Positions 34,480-42,929 of a DNA stretch of 61,222 nucleotides are shown piece after piece. Location: assembly GCA_002067045.1 (NCBI GenBank), contig MVPZ01000228.1, forward strand, positions 1-61,222, given 5' to 3'. The translations under genes were made by a program, and so were the position numbers. This DNA comes from Methanomassiliicoccales archaeon PtaB.Bin134. GTDB lineage: Archaea; Thermoplasmatota; Thermoplasmata; Methanomassiliicoccales; UBA472. The notes below the pieces were generated by a model that worked only from the letters and a program-made list of their open reading frames with translations, had not been told where the DNA came from and ran no database searches. Numbering within the stretch: the first letter of the stretch is position 1; the number at the start of each line of letters is the position of its first letter.

Positions 34480-35109
34480 TCAGACGCCCCGCCTGTCGCC
34501 CCATATTATCTTGTGCAGCTGAGGCAGGACCCTGACCTCCAGGCCGCGGTCCAGAACGAACCTCACCACTGGCTCCAGGGTCAGGCCTCCCACCGGAGTT
34601 AGGATCACTGGACATCGGGGAGCGTTCTTCACGACGACGTCCCTGGCCGTCTCCAGGTCCTCCTTGTCGGCCACCACGAACTTGAGCTGGTCCTTGGGGC
34701 CCAGCAGGGCCAGGTTCCCCGTCCTCATCCTGGCCTCCTGACCTGAGGATGGGCACTTGTAATCCATGCTTATCCGCAGGTCGGGGTGGTCGGGCAGACC
34801 CTCCAGGGAGAGGGAGCCGTTGGTCTCCAGGACCACCACCTTGCCCGCGTCCAGCAGGAGGGATATCAGCTCGCGGCTCTCCTTCTGGAGGAGCGGCTCC
34901 CCTCCGGTAATGCAGACGTGCCTGACCCGATAGCCCCTGACGCTGTCCAGGACCCTGGGCGCATCCATCTCGATCCCGCCCTCGCCGGCGTAGCGCGTGT
35001 CGCACCAGCTGCAGTCCAGGTTGCAGCCGCTGAGACGGACGAACACCGTGGGCAGCCCCATGGTCAGCCCCTCACCCTGGATGGACAGGAATATCTCGTT
35101 TACCAGCAT
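34480..35109 (-). CDS. queE: 7-carboxy-7-deazaguanine synthase (radical SAM)
   Basis: A 209-residue small radical SAM enzyme. The cluster motif Cys29-x3-Cys33-x2-Cys36 (SGCNLDCSWCDT) is present, with an N-terminal EIFLSIQGEG and the ITGGEPLLQ SAM site. It contracts 6-carboxytetrahydropterin to 7-carboxy-7-deazaguanine, on the path to archaeosine in tRNA. It follows queC after 2 nt as the last gene of queD-queC-queE. The later archaeosine genes (tgtA, arcS or equivalents) are not in the window. Confidence 0.95.
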   Translation of the reverse strand: MLVNEIFLSIQGEGLTMGLPTVFVRLSGCNLDCSWCDTRYAGEGGIEMDAPRVLDSVRGYRVRHVCITGGEPLLQKESRELISLLLDAGKVVVLETNGSLSLEGLPDHPDLRISMDYKCPSSGQEARMRTGNLALLGPKDQLKFVVADKEDLETARDVVVKNAPRCPVILTPVGGLTLEPVVRFVLDRGLEVRVLPQLHKIIWGDRRGV

Positions 35110-35111
35110 CC

Positions 35112-35780
35112 CTATTCCTCGTAGGGCACCGGGTCCTTGGCCCCGGCCTCCTTGAAGCCCTTGAGGCGCAGAACGCAGGAATCGCAATGCCCGCAGGCTT
35201 TCTCCCCTCCGCGGTAGCAGCTCCAGGTGAGGTGCAGGGGTGCCTCCAGCTTCAGGCCCATCCTGACGATCTCGGCCTTGGTCTTGCGCAGTATGGGGTG
35301 CTCGATGCGCACCGGATGGCCCATGACGCCCCTCTTGGTGCCCACATCCAGCATGTTCTCGAAGGCCTGGAAGAACTCCGGACGGCAGTCGGGATAGCCG
35401 CTGTAGTCGATGGAGTTGGCCCCAATGAACACGCTGCTGGCCTCCCGGCTCTCGGCCAGGCCCGCGGCGATGCTGAGGAACACTATGTTGCGGGCGGGCA
35501 CATACGTTTCCGGGATGTCGTAGCCTATCTCCTCCACCGTGCGGTCGGGAACCGGTATGTTCTGATCGGTCAGGGCGCTGCGGAAGCTGGTGAGGGGGAA
35601 GTTCATGACAATGTGCTCCACCCCGTAATGGGAGGCCACGGCCCTGGCTGCATCCAGTTCCCGCTGGTGCCTCTGCCCGTAGTTGATGGTCAGGGCGGTG
35701 ACCGCGAAGCCCTGGCGAAGGGCGCAGGCCATGGTGACCGTGGAGTCCAGGCCGCCGGACAGGAGGCAGATGGCCTTCAT
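35112..35780 (-). CDS. queC: 7-cyano-7-deazaguanine (preQ0) synthase
   Basis: A 222-residue PP-loop ATPase: SGGLDST (8-14) for ATP, and a C-terminal zinc site CYRGGEKACGHCDSC with four Cys. It turns carboxydeazaguanine into preQ0 with ammonia and ATP. Its ATG overlaps the queD stop by 4 nt. Length is standard. Confidence 0.95.
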   Translation of the reverse strand: MKAICLLSGGLDSTVTMACALRQGFAVTALTINYGQRHQRELDAARAVASHYGVEHIVMNFPLTSFRSALTDQNIPVPDRTVEEIGYDIPETYVPARNIVFLSIAAGLAESREASSVFIGANSIDYSGYPDCRPEFFQAFENMLDVGTKRGVMGHPVRIEHPILRKTKAEIVRMGLKLEAPLHLTWSCYRGGEKACGHCDSCVLRLKGFKEAGAKDPVPYEE

Positions 35781-36259
35781 CTCCTCGCCCCCAGCTTCCT
35801 GCTGGCCCAGGCGCTCTGGCCCAGCTCCTCGTGCACCCCCACCTCGATCTCCTTGACGTTGGAGGGAAAGTCCACCAGGTCCACCACCTTGCCCAGGATG
35901 TACCTGCAGAGCTCCTCGGCGCTGCTCTCCTCGGTGGGCAGCAGGACCACGTCCTCCTTGGGCAGGGCGTACTTCTTGCCGTCGGCCTTGATGAACACCT
36001 CGTCGCCCAGTGCCACGGTGATCTTCTTGGAGTTAGCGGGCACCAGCACCCGGTGGTCAAGCTCCTCGGCCAGGGCCCGAAGCTCCTTCTTAAGGGGAAT
36101 GAAGTCCATGACCATTCCGTCCTTCCCCACGTCCCCGTGCAGCTTCATGCTGACCACGTAGGTGTGTCCGTGCAACCGGCCGCACTTCTGATGGCCGGCG
36201 ATGAAATGACATGCCGAAAAGCGGATGCCCGCGTACTCCCCGTCGATCTCAAGCCTCAT
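35777..36259 (-). CDS. queD: 6-carboxytetrahydropterin synthase (QueD)
   Basis: A 160-residue T-fold enzyme. The zinc His are in SACHFIAGH and RLHGHTY, with the catalytic Cys in the AGHQKCGRLHGH segment, a DHRVLVP box, and the C-terminal VGVHEELG with Glu. Residues about 78-112 are an archaeal-style insertion. It makes carboxytetrahydropterin from a dihydroneopterin triphosphate-type precursor. It is first in the que operon, starting 38 nt after mtxX; a palindrome at 36290-36302 lies just upstream. Confidence 0.9.
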   Translation of the reverse strand: MRLEIDGEYAGIRFSACHFIAGHQKCGRLHGHTYVVSMKLHGDVGKDGMVMDFIPLKKELRALAEELDHRVLVPANSKKITVALGDEVFIKADGKKYALPKEDVVLLPTEESSAEELCRYILGKVVDLVDFPSNVKEIEVGVHEELGQSAWASRKLGARR

Positions 36260-36289
36260 TGGAACCCCTGGTCCCTAATAGCCCCTGTG

Positions 36290-36302
36290 AATGATAATCA
36301 TT
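36290..36302. promoter_or_regulatory. Short palindrome between mtxX and queD
   Basis: AATGAT-A-ATCATT is a perfect 6-1-6 inverted repeat, AT-rich in GC-rich surroundings. It overlaps the mtxX stop codon and lies 31 nt before the queD start. The core looks like metal-regulator boxes of the Fur/DtxR type, but this short an AT palindrome may be chance. Confidence 0.3.
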
Positions 36303-37059
36303 TTCCCTGGGGCGCCAGTGCGGATGCCAGGGCGATGGAGTCCGCATAGCATCTCTTGGCCCGGGAGGTGTCGATGAACACCTTGTCCAGGTTGAGTATT
36401 GGCGCGCCCATGGAGATGCAGCCGTCCACCAGGTGCATGGTGCGGAATATTATGTTCCCGCTTATGCCGTCCGGTGCGATTATCAGGTTCCTGGTCCTGA
36501 CCGCCTCCTCGATCAGTATCTGGCAATGGGTTACGGAGAACCCCTCCAGGCGGCCGAGCCTCTCCACCTCCATCGCCTCGTCTATGGTGCGGTCAACCTC
36601 CGGGCTCCTGCCTATGTCCCCCATACGCCCGCCGGAGAGCACCCCGGCCTCCATCTCCACACCCAGCTGCCGGAACAGTATGGCCGAGAGGCGCAGGAAC
36701 TCGAGCTTGTGGGCCACCCCCCACCCCTCGTCCACGCCCACTGGTGCCAGGAAGAACATCCTTCCCCCCTTGGGCTGCATAAGCGCCGCCCGCAGGAGAT
36801 GGTCCAGGGAAAAGGCCCGCTTGACCTCGGCCATGGTCTGGTTGGCGCTGAGGTCCCCTCGGACCGCGGCCTGCACCTCCCCGCCTTTAAGCGCCCTGAC
36901 CATCTCCTCCGGTGAATCGAAGGTCACCACCTCGGCGTACCCCTTGCGCTGGGCGGCGCGGACGCTGCTGCGCACCTTGCGGGTGTCCTCGCCCAGGCCT
37001 ATGCCCACCCGTGCCCGGTTCTCCACCGCCCTCCGGAATATCTGTTCAGGGGCAAGCAT
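36298..37059 (-). CDS. mtxX: Methanogenesis marker protein 4 (MtxX)
   Basis: A 253-residue protein with the phosphotransacetylase-like fold of MtxX. Late segments ITHCQ-like VTHCQILIEEAVRTRN, GNIIFRTMHLVDG and the C-terminal NLDKVFIDTSRAKRCYADSIALA match the methanogen-specific family. MtxX is found almost only in methanogens and is thought to act on methyl or acyl groups; its reaction is not known. The ATG at 37059 is preferred because the AAATATATTG element at about 37086-37094 would start transcription close to it; upstream GTG/TTG codons sit in the promoter. This gene is the best single marker for a methanogen host here. Confidence 0.85.
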   Translation of the reverse strand: MLAPEQIFRRAVENRARVGIGLGEDTRKVRSSVRAAQRKGYAEVVTFDSPEEMVRALKGGEVQAAVRGDLSANQTMAEVKRAFSLDHLLRAALMQPKGGRMFFLAPVGVDEGWGVAHKLEFLRLSAILFRQLGVEMEAGVLSGGRMGDIGRSPEVDRTIDEAMEVERLGRLEGFSVTHCQILIEEAVRTRNLIIAPDGISGNIIFRTMHLVDGCISMGAPILNLDKVFIDTSRAKRCYADSIALASALAPQGK

Positions 37060-37114
37060 CGCCAGGAGATTCCCCACCACCAATATATTTTATTCATTCC
37101 CACCGGCCGGGGGA

Positions 37115-38731
37115 TCATTCCATGCGGCCCTTGATGCGGGCCTCGAACTCCGCCTCGTCCTCATAGCGGTATATGTGCTTGGGCTTGAGCTGGCCCAGGG
37201 ACCGCCCGGCCTTGGCCCGGTCGTCGATCTCCGCCTGCACGTGCACGTATGCGGACGGTTCGGCCACCATCACCTGCAGCCGGCCCAGCTCGTTCCCCAT
37301 CTTCAGGGTGCCCAGCAGGTCGTTGCATTCGTGCAGCAGCTTTCTCAGCACCATCTTTTCGAAGGCCCTCCGCTCCGTCACCGGCCGCTCAGGGATAATG
37401 AGGAATACCAGGCGGGAAGGCCTTGCTCCCACATCGTATAGCTCCCACCAGCGGATGTTGTCTGATCGCTGCAGGGCCTCCTGGATGTGTCGGGAGTATA
37501 TCTTGCAGCCCAGGTAGTTGCCGCTCTCGTCCTGGGCCTCGAAGTCCAGGGTGTCCACCGACCTCCCCATCATCTTGATGGAGGGGGCGATCACCTGCGC
37601 CGGACCGTCGTCCATGCTGACATCGGTGGAACAGCATGGGTCCAGCACCTCGATGAGGTCCCCGGTGGCGTAGCGTATGAGCGGCAGGCATTCCCCGCTG
37701 CGAGTGATCACCAGCTCCCCCTTCATACCCGCCTTCCACTCCGTCCACGGGATGGCCCTCAGGGGCGTCCGGTCCTTCTTGGACACCTGGACCTCCCGAG
37801 GGTCGGCCAATTCCGGGATGACCCCGGGAAGGAAGCACTGCAGGCCCTCCTGTCGCGGCCGGAACTGGGCAGCTATCAGCGGACACTCGGTGCTGCCCAT
37901 GACATCATGCGCGCCCATCTGGGGATAGTACTCGTCCAATGACCGGAGGTAGGGGCTCAGCGGCTCCGCGTACGATATGGCGAGCCTGATGTTCCTGACG
38001 TTATCCTTCAGCCGCGGCAGGTCTATGCCCAACATCATGGCCCGGGCGGCCAGCCTGGCCAGGGGTCGGGGCAGGTGGTAATTGTTGCGGACCGCCCTCT
38101 CAACTATCGAAGGGAAGTAGTCCGGCTCGTGGACTATCCGCCCGATCATGTACAAGAGCAGGGGCGTCCCGGCCATGTACACGAACGGATCGGAACGAGA
38201 GGCGACCACCAGAGCATGGCGCAGGTCTGTATCCTTGGCCAGCAGAGTGGAGGTCAGCCTGCCTCCCAGCACCAGGCTGGCATTGTGCAGGGTGGGACCG
38301 GACACCAGCGGTTCCTCGCCGGCGATGCTCCATCCCGTGTCCCCCGACCTAAGCCCGATAACGTATCCGAAAATGGCATACCTCTGGGCCATTTCATTGA
38401 TGTCCATGGCAGAATAGTACACCCGCTTGGATACCCCGGTGTAGCCTGAGGTATGGTAGAACCTTTCCGCGGGGGTGAGGAGGCATCTCTCAAGACCGTG
38501 CTCATTGAATGCCCGGTCGATGTGGTCATACCCGGTGACAGGAAGGCGCTGCAGGTCCTCCCAGCTGGAAACGTCCACCCCATGATGATCGTAGACAGGG
38601 GAGGCGGAGGCGCGGGCCACCTCGGACCTTAGGACGGCGAGGTGTTGGCTTTCAAAATCGGCCAGGCCCTTGGACAGGAACGAGATGACCTCTGACCTTA
38701 GCGTACCCGGTGCGGAGGAACCGTCTCCCAC
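37115..38731 (-). CDS. Phenylacetate-CoA-ligase-like (PaaK-type) adenylate-forming enzyme
   Basis: A 538-residue member of the ANL adenylating superfamily, PaaK branch. The ATP loop reads YHTSGYTGVSKRV (about 93-105), followed by the VMGSTECPL region (about 282-290) and a C-terminal domain with PSIKMMGRSVDTLDF. Compared with true PaaK the first loop is HTSGYTGVSK rather than SSGTTGKP, so the substrate may not be phenylacetate. It could activate an aromatic or fatty acid for a cofactor. The GTG start sits about 25 nt from TTTTATATTT, so leaderless expression is likely. No acyl-carrier or CoA partner is adjacent. Confidence 0.8.
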   Translation of the reverse strand: MGDGSSAPGTLRSEVISFLSKGLADFESQHLAVLRSEVARASASPVYDHHGVDVSSWEDLQRLPVTGYDHIDRAFNEHGLERCLLTPAERFYHTSGYTGVSKRVYYSAMDINEMAQRYAIFGYVIGLRSGDTGWSIAGEEPLVSGPTLHNASLVLGGRLTSTLLAKDTDLRHALVVASRSDPFVYMAGTPLLLYMIGRIVHEPDYFPSIVERAVRNNYHLPRPLARLAARAMMLGIDLPRLKDNVRNIRLAISYAEPLSPYLRSLDEYYPQMGAHDVMGSTECPLIAAQFRPRQEGLQCFLPGVIPELADPREVQVSKKDRTPLRAIPWTEWKAGMKGELVITRSGECLPLIRYATGDLIEVLDPCCSTDVSMDDGPAQVIAPSIKMMGRSVDTLDFEAQDESGNYLGCKIYSRHIQEALQRSDNIRWWELYDVGARPSRLVFLIIPERPVTERRAFEKMVLRKLLHECNDLLGTLKMGNELGRLQVMVAEPSAYVHVQAEIDDRAKAGRSLGQLKPKHIYRYEDEAEFEARIKGRME

Positions 38732-38761
38732 GCCCCCTTGAACTCGGAGGAAATATAAAAT

Positions 38762-39757
38762 CTAGTTGGGGGTGTCGCCCTCCAGTATCTGATCGAGACG
38801 GTACTCCTCCATGCTCCTGAGGCCCAGCACCATCTCCAGCTCCCAGGGGGTCAGCAGGGGGATGGGATAATGCGGACCGTCGTCTATGGCCAGCCTGGGG
38901 CAGGCGGTGCTGACCGCGGCCTCCGCACGATAGGCCATGAGGGCTTCGGGACGGACCTCGTTGAGCAGGACCAGGTCCGCGGCCATTCCCTTCTCCCGGA
39001 GATGCCCTTGGCACCGCAGGGCCGCGGCGTCCCTCCTCTGACCGGGCTTGTCGCACACGATCACCAGCCAGTCCCGGGCGTCCCGGGCCTTGGCCATGGC
39101 CGCGTAACGCTGGCGCATGACCTTCTCCCGGGCCTCCTCCAGATCGACCACCGCCCCCCGGTAGGGGTCCATGGAGAGGACAGGGAGGCCGGTGCCCAGG
39201 GCCACGGCCAGTGGATGGAAGTATCCGCTGCCCAGGAAGACGAACTGCTCCACCTGGTCCATTATCGCCAGTGCGGAGGTGACGTTGCAGCCCAGCACCT
39301 GACCCGGAGAGGCGGTTCGACGGTCCCCCTTCCCTACCACGGCCTTGATCCCCAGAGCATCCAGGGCTTGAACGGCTTGGGGCAGTAAATGCACGTGCTG
39401 GGCCGTGGCCACCAGCCCCACCTTGGACCGCAGCAGCCCTGCGTTGTCGCTGAGCCCCCTGACCACGTCAAAGTCCATGCGCACCTCCAGGAAGATTGTG
39501 GGCAGCACGGGCCCCAGGTCGGGCATGGGAGCATGACCTACATGCACCAGCATGTCGACGCCCGCGGGCGTCCTCAGGTCGCAGGCCCCGTAGCAAGGGT
39601 CGCCCATGATCAACACCCGGCTGCCGGTGGCCTCCTCGATCTCCCTGGCCATGGTCCGGGCCCTGGTCCTCAGGCCTTCCGGCACCTGCAGGGCCACCAC
39701 GGCGGCCCTTCGCCCCTTGATCTCGGATATGGCCCGCTCCAGTTGAAGGTCCATCAC
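38762..39757 (-). CDS. dph2: Diphthamide biosynthesis enzyme Dph2
   Basis: A 331-residue non-canonical radical SAM enzyme. Its [4Fe-4S] is held by three Cys far apart in sequence: Cys59 (GDPCYGACD), Cys157 (LGCNVTS) and Cys286 (VSTACPRLAIDD), matching the archaeal homodimeric Dph2. It transfers aminocarboxypropyl from SAM to a His of elongation factor 2, the first step of diphthamide. Its ATG overlaps the antiporter stop by 4 nt. Confidence 0.93.
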   Translation of the reverse strand: MMDLQLERAISEIKGRRAAVVALQVPEGLRTRARTMAREIEEATGSRVLIMGDPCYGACDLRTPAGVDMLVHVGHAPMPDLGPVLPTIFLEVRMDFDVVRGLSDNAGLLRSKVGLVATAQHVHLLPQAVQALDALGIKAVVGKGDRRTASPGQVLGCNVTSALAIMDQVEQFVFLGSGYFHPLAVALGTGLPVLSMDPYRGAVVDLEEAREKVMRQRYAAMAKARDARDWLVIVCDKPGQRRDAAALRCQGHLREKGMAADLVLLNEVRPEALMAYRAEAAVSTACPRLAIDDGPHYPIPLLTPWELEMVLGLRSMEEYRLDQILEGDTPN

Positions 39758-41037
39758 TCGACCTCGCCGTCGTTGATCTCGATCGGGGCCTCCGCGTTCT
39801 TCTGGCCGTTGCGCTTGGTGTGGAGCTCCATGTAGAAGGCCCCCATTGAAGCGAGCACGGTGGACAGCAGGACCACCACCACCGTCACGCCCAGGATGGC
39901 CGTGGCGGTCTCCTTGTCGAATATGAGAGGATATGAGAAGGGAATGGAGGCCATGACCGCGGCGGCCAGTCCCCGGGGCATCATGTAGAACAGCCCCATC
40001 TCGTCGCTGGCATCGAGGCCGATGTACTTGTCAGCAAGCAGCAGTGAGACGTACCTGGCGATGAGCAGGCCGAAGAAGACGATCAACCCCAGGAGAAGAT
40101 ACCAGGCGGTGAACTGGATGGTGGTCACCACCAGTCCCAGGTAGACGAAGAAGATGGTGCGTATAAGGAACGCGATCTCGTCGTGGAAGCGCTTGACCTT
40201 CTCCCCCAGGGCGAACTGCTCCCCCTTCTGCTTGAGCACCATGGCGATCTCGTCCCAGTTGCCGATGGTCAGACCGAACACCAGAACGGCGATGGCCCCG
40301 CCGCCGGCCCTGTCCACCAGGAAATTGGTCGCGGAGAACACTATCAGCATGGCGGCGATGGTGATCATGTAGGAGTAGGGCTGGTTCTTCATCCGCTGCA
40401 GTATCTTGGTCCACAGGATCCCGGAGATGATGCCGATCATAGTGGAGACCAGGAAGGAGCTGACCAGCAATTCCACCCCACTGAGCAGGTCGGCGCCATC
40501 CTGACTCATGAACACGATGATGGAGGTGGCCACCACTATCACCAGCACGTCGGTGATGGCCGATTCCAGGGTGAGGACCATCTTGAGCTTTGTGGATATC
40601 CTCAGGGCAGTGATGATGGGGATCACGATGGCCCCGCTGGTTCCGCCCACGATGGCCCCCAGGAGAAGGCAGGTCTCCAGGCTCCAGCTGGTGAGGAAGG
40701 TCAGGATCAACCCGGTTATCAGCATGGAGGCGGTGAAGGCTATGACCGTTTGGATTATGGACTTGCTGAAGGACCTCACCACGTCGGCTATGGCCAGGTC
40801 CATTCCGGCCTGGAACATTATTATGGCCAGAGCGGCCGCGGCCACGTATGGGGTGAAGGCCTCCAATCCATGGGCGGCCTCGCTGTTTATCAGTCCGATG
40901 CCACCCGGACCGAGGGTGATGCCCAGCACCATCAGGATCAGGACATCGGGGGCCTTGAAGCGCCTGAACAGGTAGTTCGATATGAAACCCATGAAGATTA
41001 TGGCGCCTGCGGCCAGGAACAGAGTGTCAGCGTCCAA
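39754..41037 (-). CDS. Cation:proton antiporter (CPA family)
   Basis: A 427-residue membrane protein with about 12-13 helices. The core has VLGITLGPGGIGLI, IIMFQAGMDLAIADV, GAIVGGTSGAIVIPII and the acidic ESAITDVLVIVVAT segment (Glu and Asp that coordinate the ion in NhaP/Kef-type exchangers). There is no TrkA-N regulatory domain. It probably exchanges sodium or potassium for protons, which matters for methanogen energetics. The start is a TTG placed about 25-30 nt from ACTTATTAATAATC, so the mRNA looks leaderless. Confidence 0.87.
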   Translation of the reverse strand: MDADTLFLAAGAIIFMGFISNYLFRRFKAPDVLILMVLGITLGPGGIGLINSEAAHGLEAFTPYVAAAALAIIMFQAGMDLAIADVVRSFSKSIIQTVIAFTASMLITGLILTFLTSWSLETCLLLGAIVGGTSGAIVIPIITALRISTKLKMVLTLESAITDVLVIVVATSIIVFMSQDGADLLSGVELLVSSFLVSTMIGIISGILWTKILQRMKNQPYSYMITIAAMLIVFSATNFLVDRAGGGAIAVLVFGLTIGNWDEIAMVLKQKGEQFALGEKVKRFHDEIAFLIRTIFFVYLGLVVTTIQFTAWYLLLGLIVFFGLLIARYVSLLLADKYIGLDASDEMGLFYMMPRGLAAAVMASIPFSYPLIFDKETATAILGVTVVVVLLSTVLASMGAFYMELHTKRNGQKNAEAPIEINDGEVE

Positions 41038-41117
41038 GGGAGACCCGTGATGTAAAAGGAATGATTATTAATAAGTCTTCCAGAGGGGAAAAGTAAGGGA
41101 AGAAGGGGGTTTGGGCC

Positions 41118-41633
41118 CTACTTGACCAGCTCAGCGCCCTTCTCCACTTCTATGAAGCAGGGGGTGGGCAGCTTGAGCGAGGCCTTCCACAACGCCTCCT
41201 TGGCGCTGTTGAAGTTGGAGGCGGGTATCCTCACGGTCAGGACGGTCTGTCCGGCGTGCACGCGGGCGGCGGTGCCCACGTTCTTGCCGAAGGCCCCCCT
41301 CATACCGCTGGAGACACGGTCGGCACCGGCGCCGGTGGCGAGCTTGTTCTCCCTCAGCACGTGGTGGGGGTATATCCTGAACTTTATGTGGTAGTTGCCT
41401 CCGGGGGTCTTGGACATCACCCTGTTGCAGGCGATACGGGCGGCCTCCATGGCGGTGTGCCTGATCTGACAGGTCTCCTTGACCTTGAGGTTAATAGTGA
41501 TGGGGAAATCTCCATTGGTGATCCCCAGGTCGAAAGTGTTGATCCTCAGGGCGGGAACTCCACCCATGTACTCCCTTCGGGTGAAGGCCTGTCCCGTGAG
41601 CCTCCGATACATCCTTGCCGGCTTTCTGGCCAT
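41118..41633 (-). CDS. rpl10e: Large-subunit ribosomal protein L10e (uL16)
   Basis: A 171-residue protein starting [22 protein letters not shown], with [12 protein letters not shown] and the central [20 protein letters not shown] loop of the archaeal/eukaryotic uL16 family, which approaches the peptidyl-transferase centre. The ATG has GGTGA 6 nt upstream. It stands alone rather than in a ribosomal operon, as is usual for archaeal L10e. Confidence 0.97.
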   Translation of the reverse strand: MARKPARMYRRLTGQAFTRREYMGGVPALRINTFDLGITNGDFPITINLKVKETCQIRHTAMEAARIACNRVMSKTPGGNYHIKFRIYPHHVLRENKLATGAGADRVSSGMRGAFGKNVGTAARVHAGQTVLTVRIPASNFNSAKEALWKASLKLPTPCFIEVEKGAELVK

Positions 41634-41781
41634 ATCATATCACCTATGTACTTGTATAGCGACGGGATGGCTACATTCATATTTTCCTATATAAGGCTGA
41701 TGGATATGAGACAGGCGCCATCCAACGCTGAAGGGAGGAAAAAGTTACTTGCATGAATACCTTTGCCTGGAGGGGAGCAGG

Positions 41782-42270
41782 ATGCGCATGTATTACGAGG
41801 TGGCGGGCGAGGACGGACTGGACCTGATAGAGCCCCTTTGGTTGGAGCTCAGGCAGATGCACCGGGCGAGGTCGACGCACTTCAGGGACTCCCTGGGAGC
41901 CAAGACATTCCAGCAGCGGCGGGATGAACTTCTGGAGAAGGCGTCCTGGGGCCTGATGAGGGTGGAACTGGCAAGGGACGAGCAGGGCAGACTTGTGGGT
42001 TATTGCGTGGCCACCATCGACAACCTGATGACCGGGGAGGTGGATTCCCTGTTCGTGACCTCCATGGCCCGGGGCATGGGCATCGGCACCCGCCTCATGG
42101 AGGGGGCGATGCGATGGATGGAGGCGATGGGGGCGAAGAGGCGGGTGCTCAGCGCGATAGTGGGGAACGAGGAGGTGCATTCCTTCTACGCTCGGTTCGG
42201 CTTCCTGCCAAAGAGCGTCATCCTGGAGAGGCCTTCTAACGCTGGAGGCCGCCCGGACAAACCTATTTAA
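41782..42270 (+). CDS. GNAT family N-acetyltransferase
   Basis: A 162-residue acetyltransferase. Motif A for acetyl-CoA is VDSLFVTSMARGMGIGTRLMEGAMRW (R-x-x-G-x-G/A pattern), and a C-terminal VHSFYARFGFLPKS fits motif B. The ATG at 41782 has GGAGG about 7 nt upstream; an in-frame TTG at 41749 has none. TATA element CCTATATAAGG (41688-41698) precedes it. The substrate, protein or small molecule, is unknown. Its TAA overlaps the ATG of a longer version of the RNase P gene by one base. Confidence 0.85.
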   Translation: MRMYYEVAGEDGLDLIEPLWLELRQMHRARSTHFRDSLGAKTFQQRRDELLEKASWGLMRVELARDEQGRLVGYCVATIDNLMTGEVDSLFVTSMARGMGIGTRLMEGAMRWMEAMGAKRRVLSAIVGNEEVHSFYARFGFLPKSVILERPSNAGGRPDKPI

Positions 42271-42305
42271 TGAAAAGGCATTATGGCTCCCTCAAGGAGA
42301 ATCCT

Positions 42306-42650
42306 TTGAGCAGGAAGAAGGTGCCGAACAGCCAGGTCCGGGGCATAGCCCGGAAGAGGATGGAGGTCCTGGTCTCGCTTTCGGAGAAGGAGGCCTTGGG
42401 CGGGAACATGGAGCGGGCCAAACGCTACATGACCATCGCCAGGCGCATCTCCGGCCGGAACAAGGTCCCCATGCCCGAGCGCGCATTGTACTGCCGCCGC
42501 TGCTCCACCCCGCTTATACCCGGGCTCAACTGCCGGGTGCGCCTGCGCAACCAACGCGTTGGAACCCATTGCCTGGTATGCGATGCGGTCAGGAGGACCC
42601 CGTACGTCAAGGAGATGGAGGAGAGGAGATCATGCCGCCGAGGACTGTGA
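42306..42650 (+). CDS. rnp4: Ribonuclease P protein component 4 (Rpp21 homologue)
   Basis: A basic 114-residue protein. Its helical N-terminal half (VRGIARKRMEVLVSLSEKEAL, AKRYMTIARRISGRNKVPMP) and zinc ribbon (YCRRC and, 22 residues on, HCLVC) match archaeal Rnp4/Rpp21, which binds the specificity domain of RNase P RNA. The TTG at 42306 is preferred: AAGGAG lies 6 nt upstream, and CCTATTTAATG (42262-42272) would start transcription near 42290. The ATG at 42270 lies within that TATA element. The 3' end overlaps the CRM protein gene by 19 nt. Confidence 0.9.
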   Translation: MSRKKVPNSQVRGIARKRMEVLVSLSEKEALGGNMERAKRYMTIARRISGRNKVPMPERALYCRRCSTPLIPGLNCRVRLRNQRVGTHCLVCDAVRRTPYVKEMEERRSCRRGL

Positions 42651-42919
42651 AGGACATCAAGAGGGTGGGGCATGGGCTGAAGCCCACCGTGCACGTGGGC
42701 AAGGACGGGGTCACCGAAACCCTCATCGAGGAGATCATTAAGCAGGTGAAGGGGCGCAAGGTGGTCAAGGTCAGACTGCTCCCCAGCGTGGATGAGGACC
42801 GCGGAGAGGTGGCCAATGAGCTGGCCTCCCGCTCGAACTCCGTGCTCATAGAGGTGGTGGGGCACACCGTGCTGCTCTGCGAGCGGCGCTATATGGAAGG
42901 CAAAGGGGAAGATCTCTAG
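42632..42919 (+). CDS. YhbY/CRM-domain RNA-binding protein
   Basis: A 95-residue single CRM domain: KDIKRVGHGLKPTVHVGKDGVTETLIEEI is followed by KGRKVVKVRLL, the GxxG-bearing IF3-C-like fold of YhbY. The ELASRSNSVLIEVVGHTVLLCER segment closes it. Such proteins bind ribosome precursors in bacteria and group II introns in plants. It overlaps rnp4 by 19 nt, so the two products are translated together, consistent with a joint RNA-processing role. Confidence 0.88.
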   Translation: MPPRTVKDIKRVGHGLKPTVHVGKDGVTETLIEEIIKQVKGRKVVKVRLLPSVDEDRGEVANELASRSNSVLIEVVGHTVLLCERRYMEGKGEDL

Positions 42920-42929
42920 GGTGAGCTAA

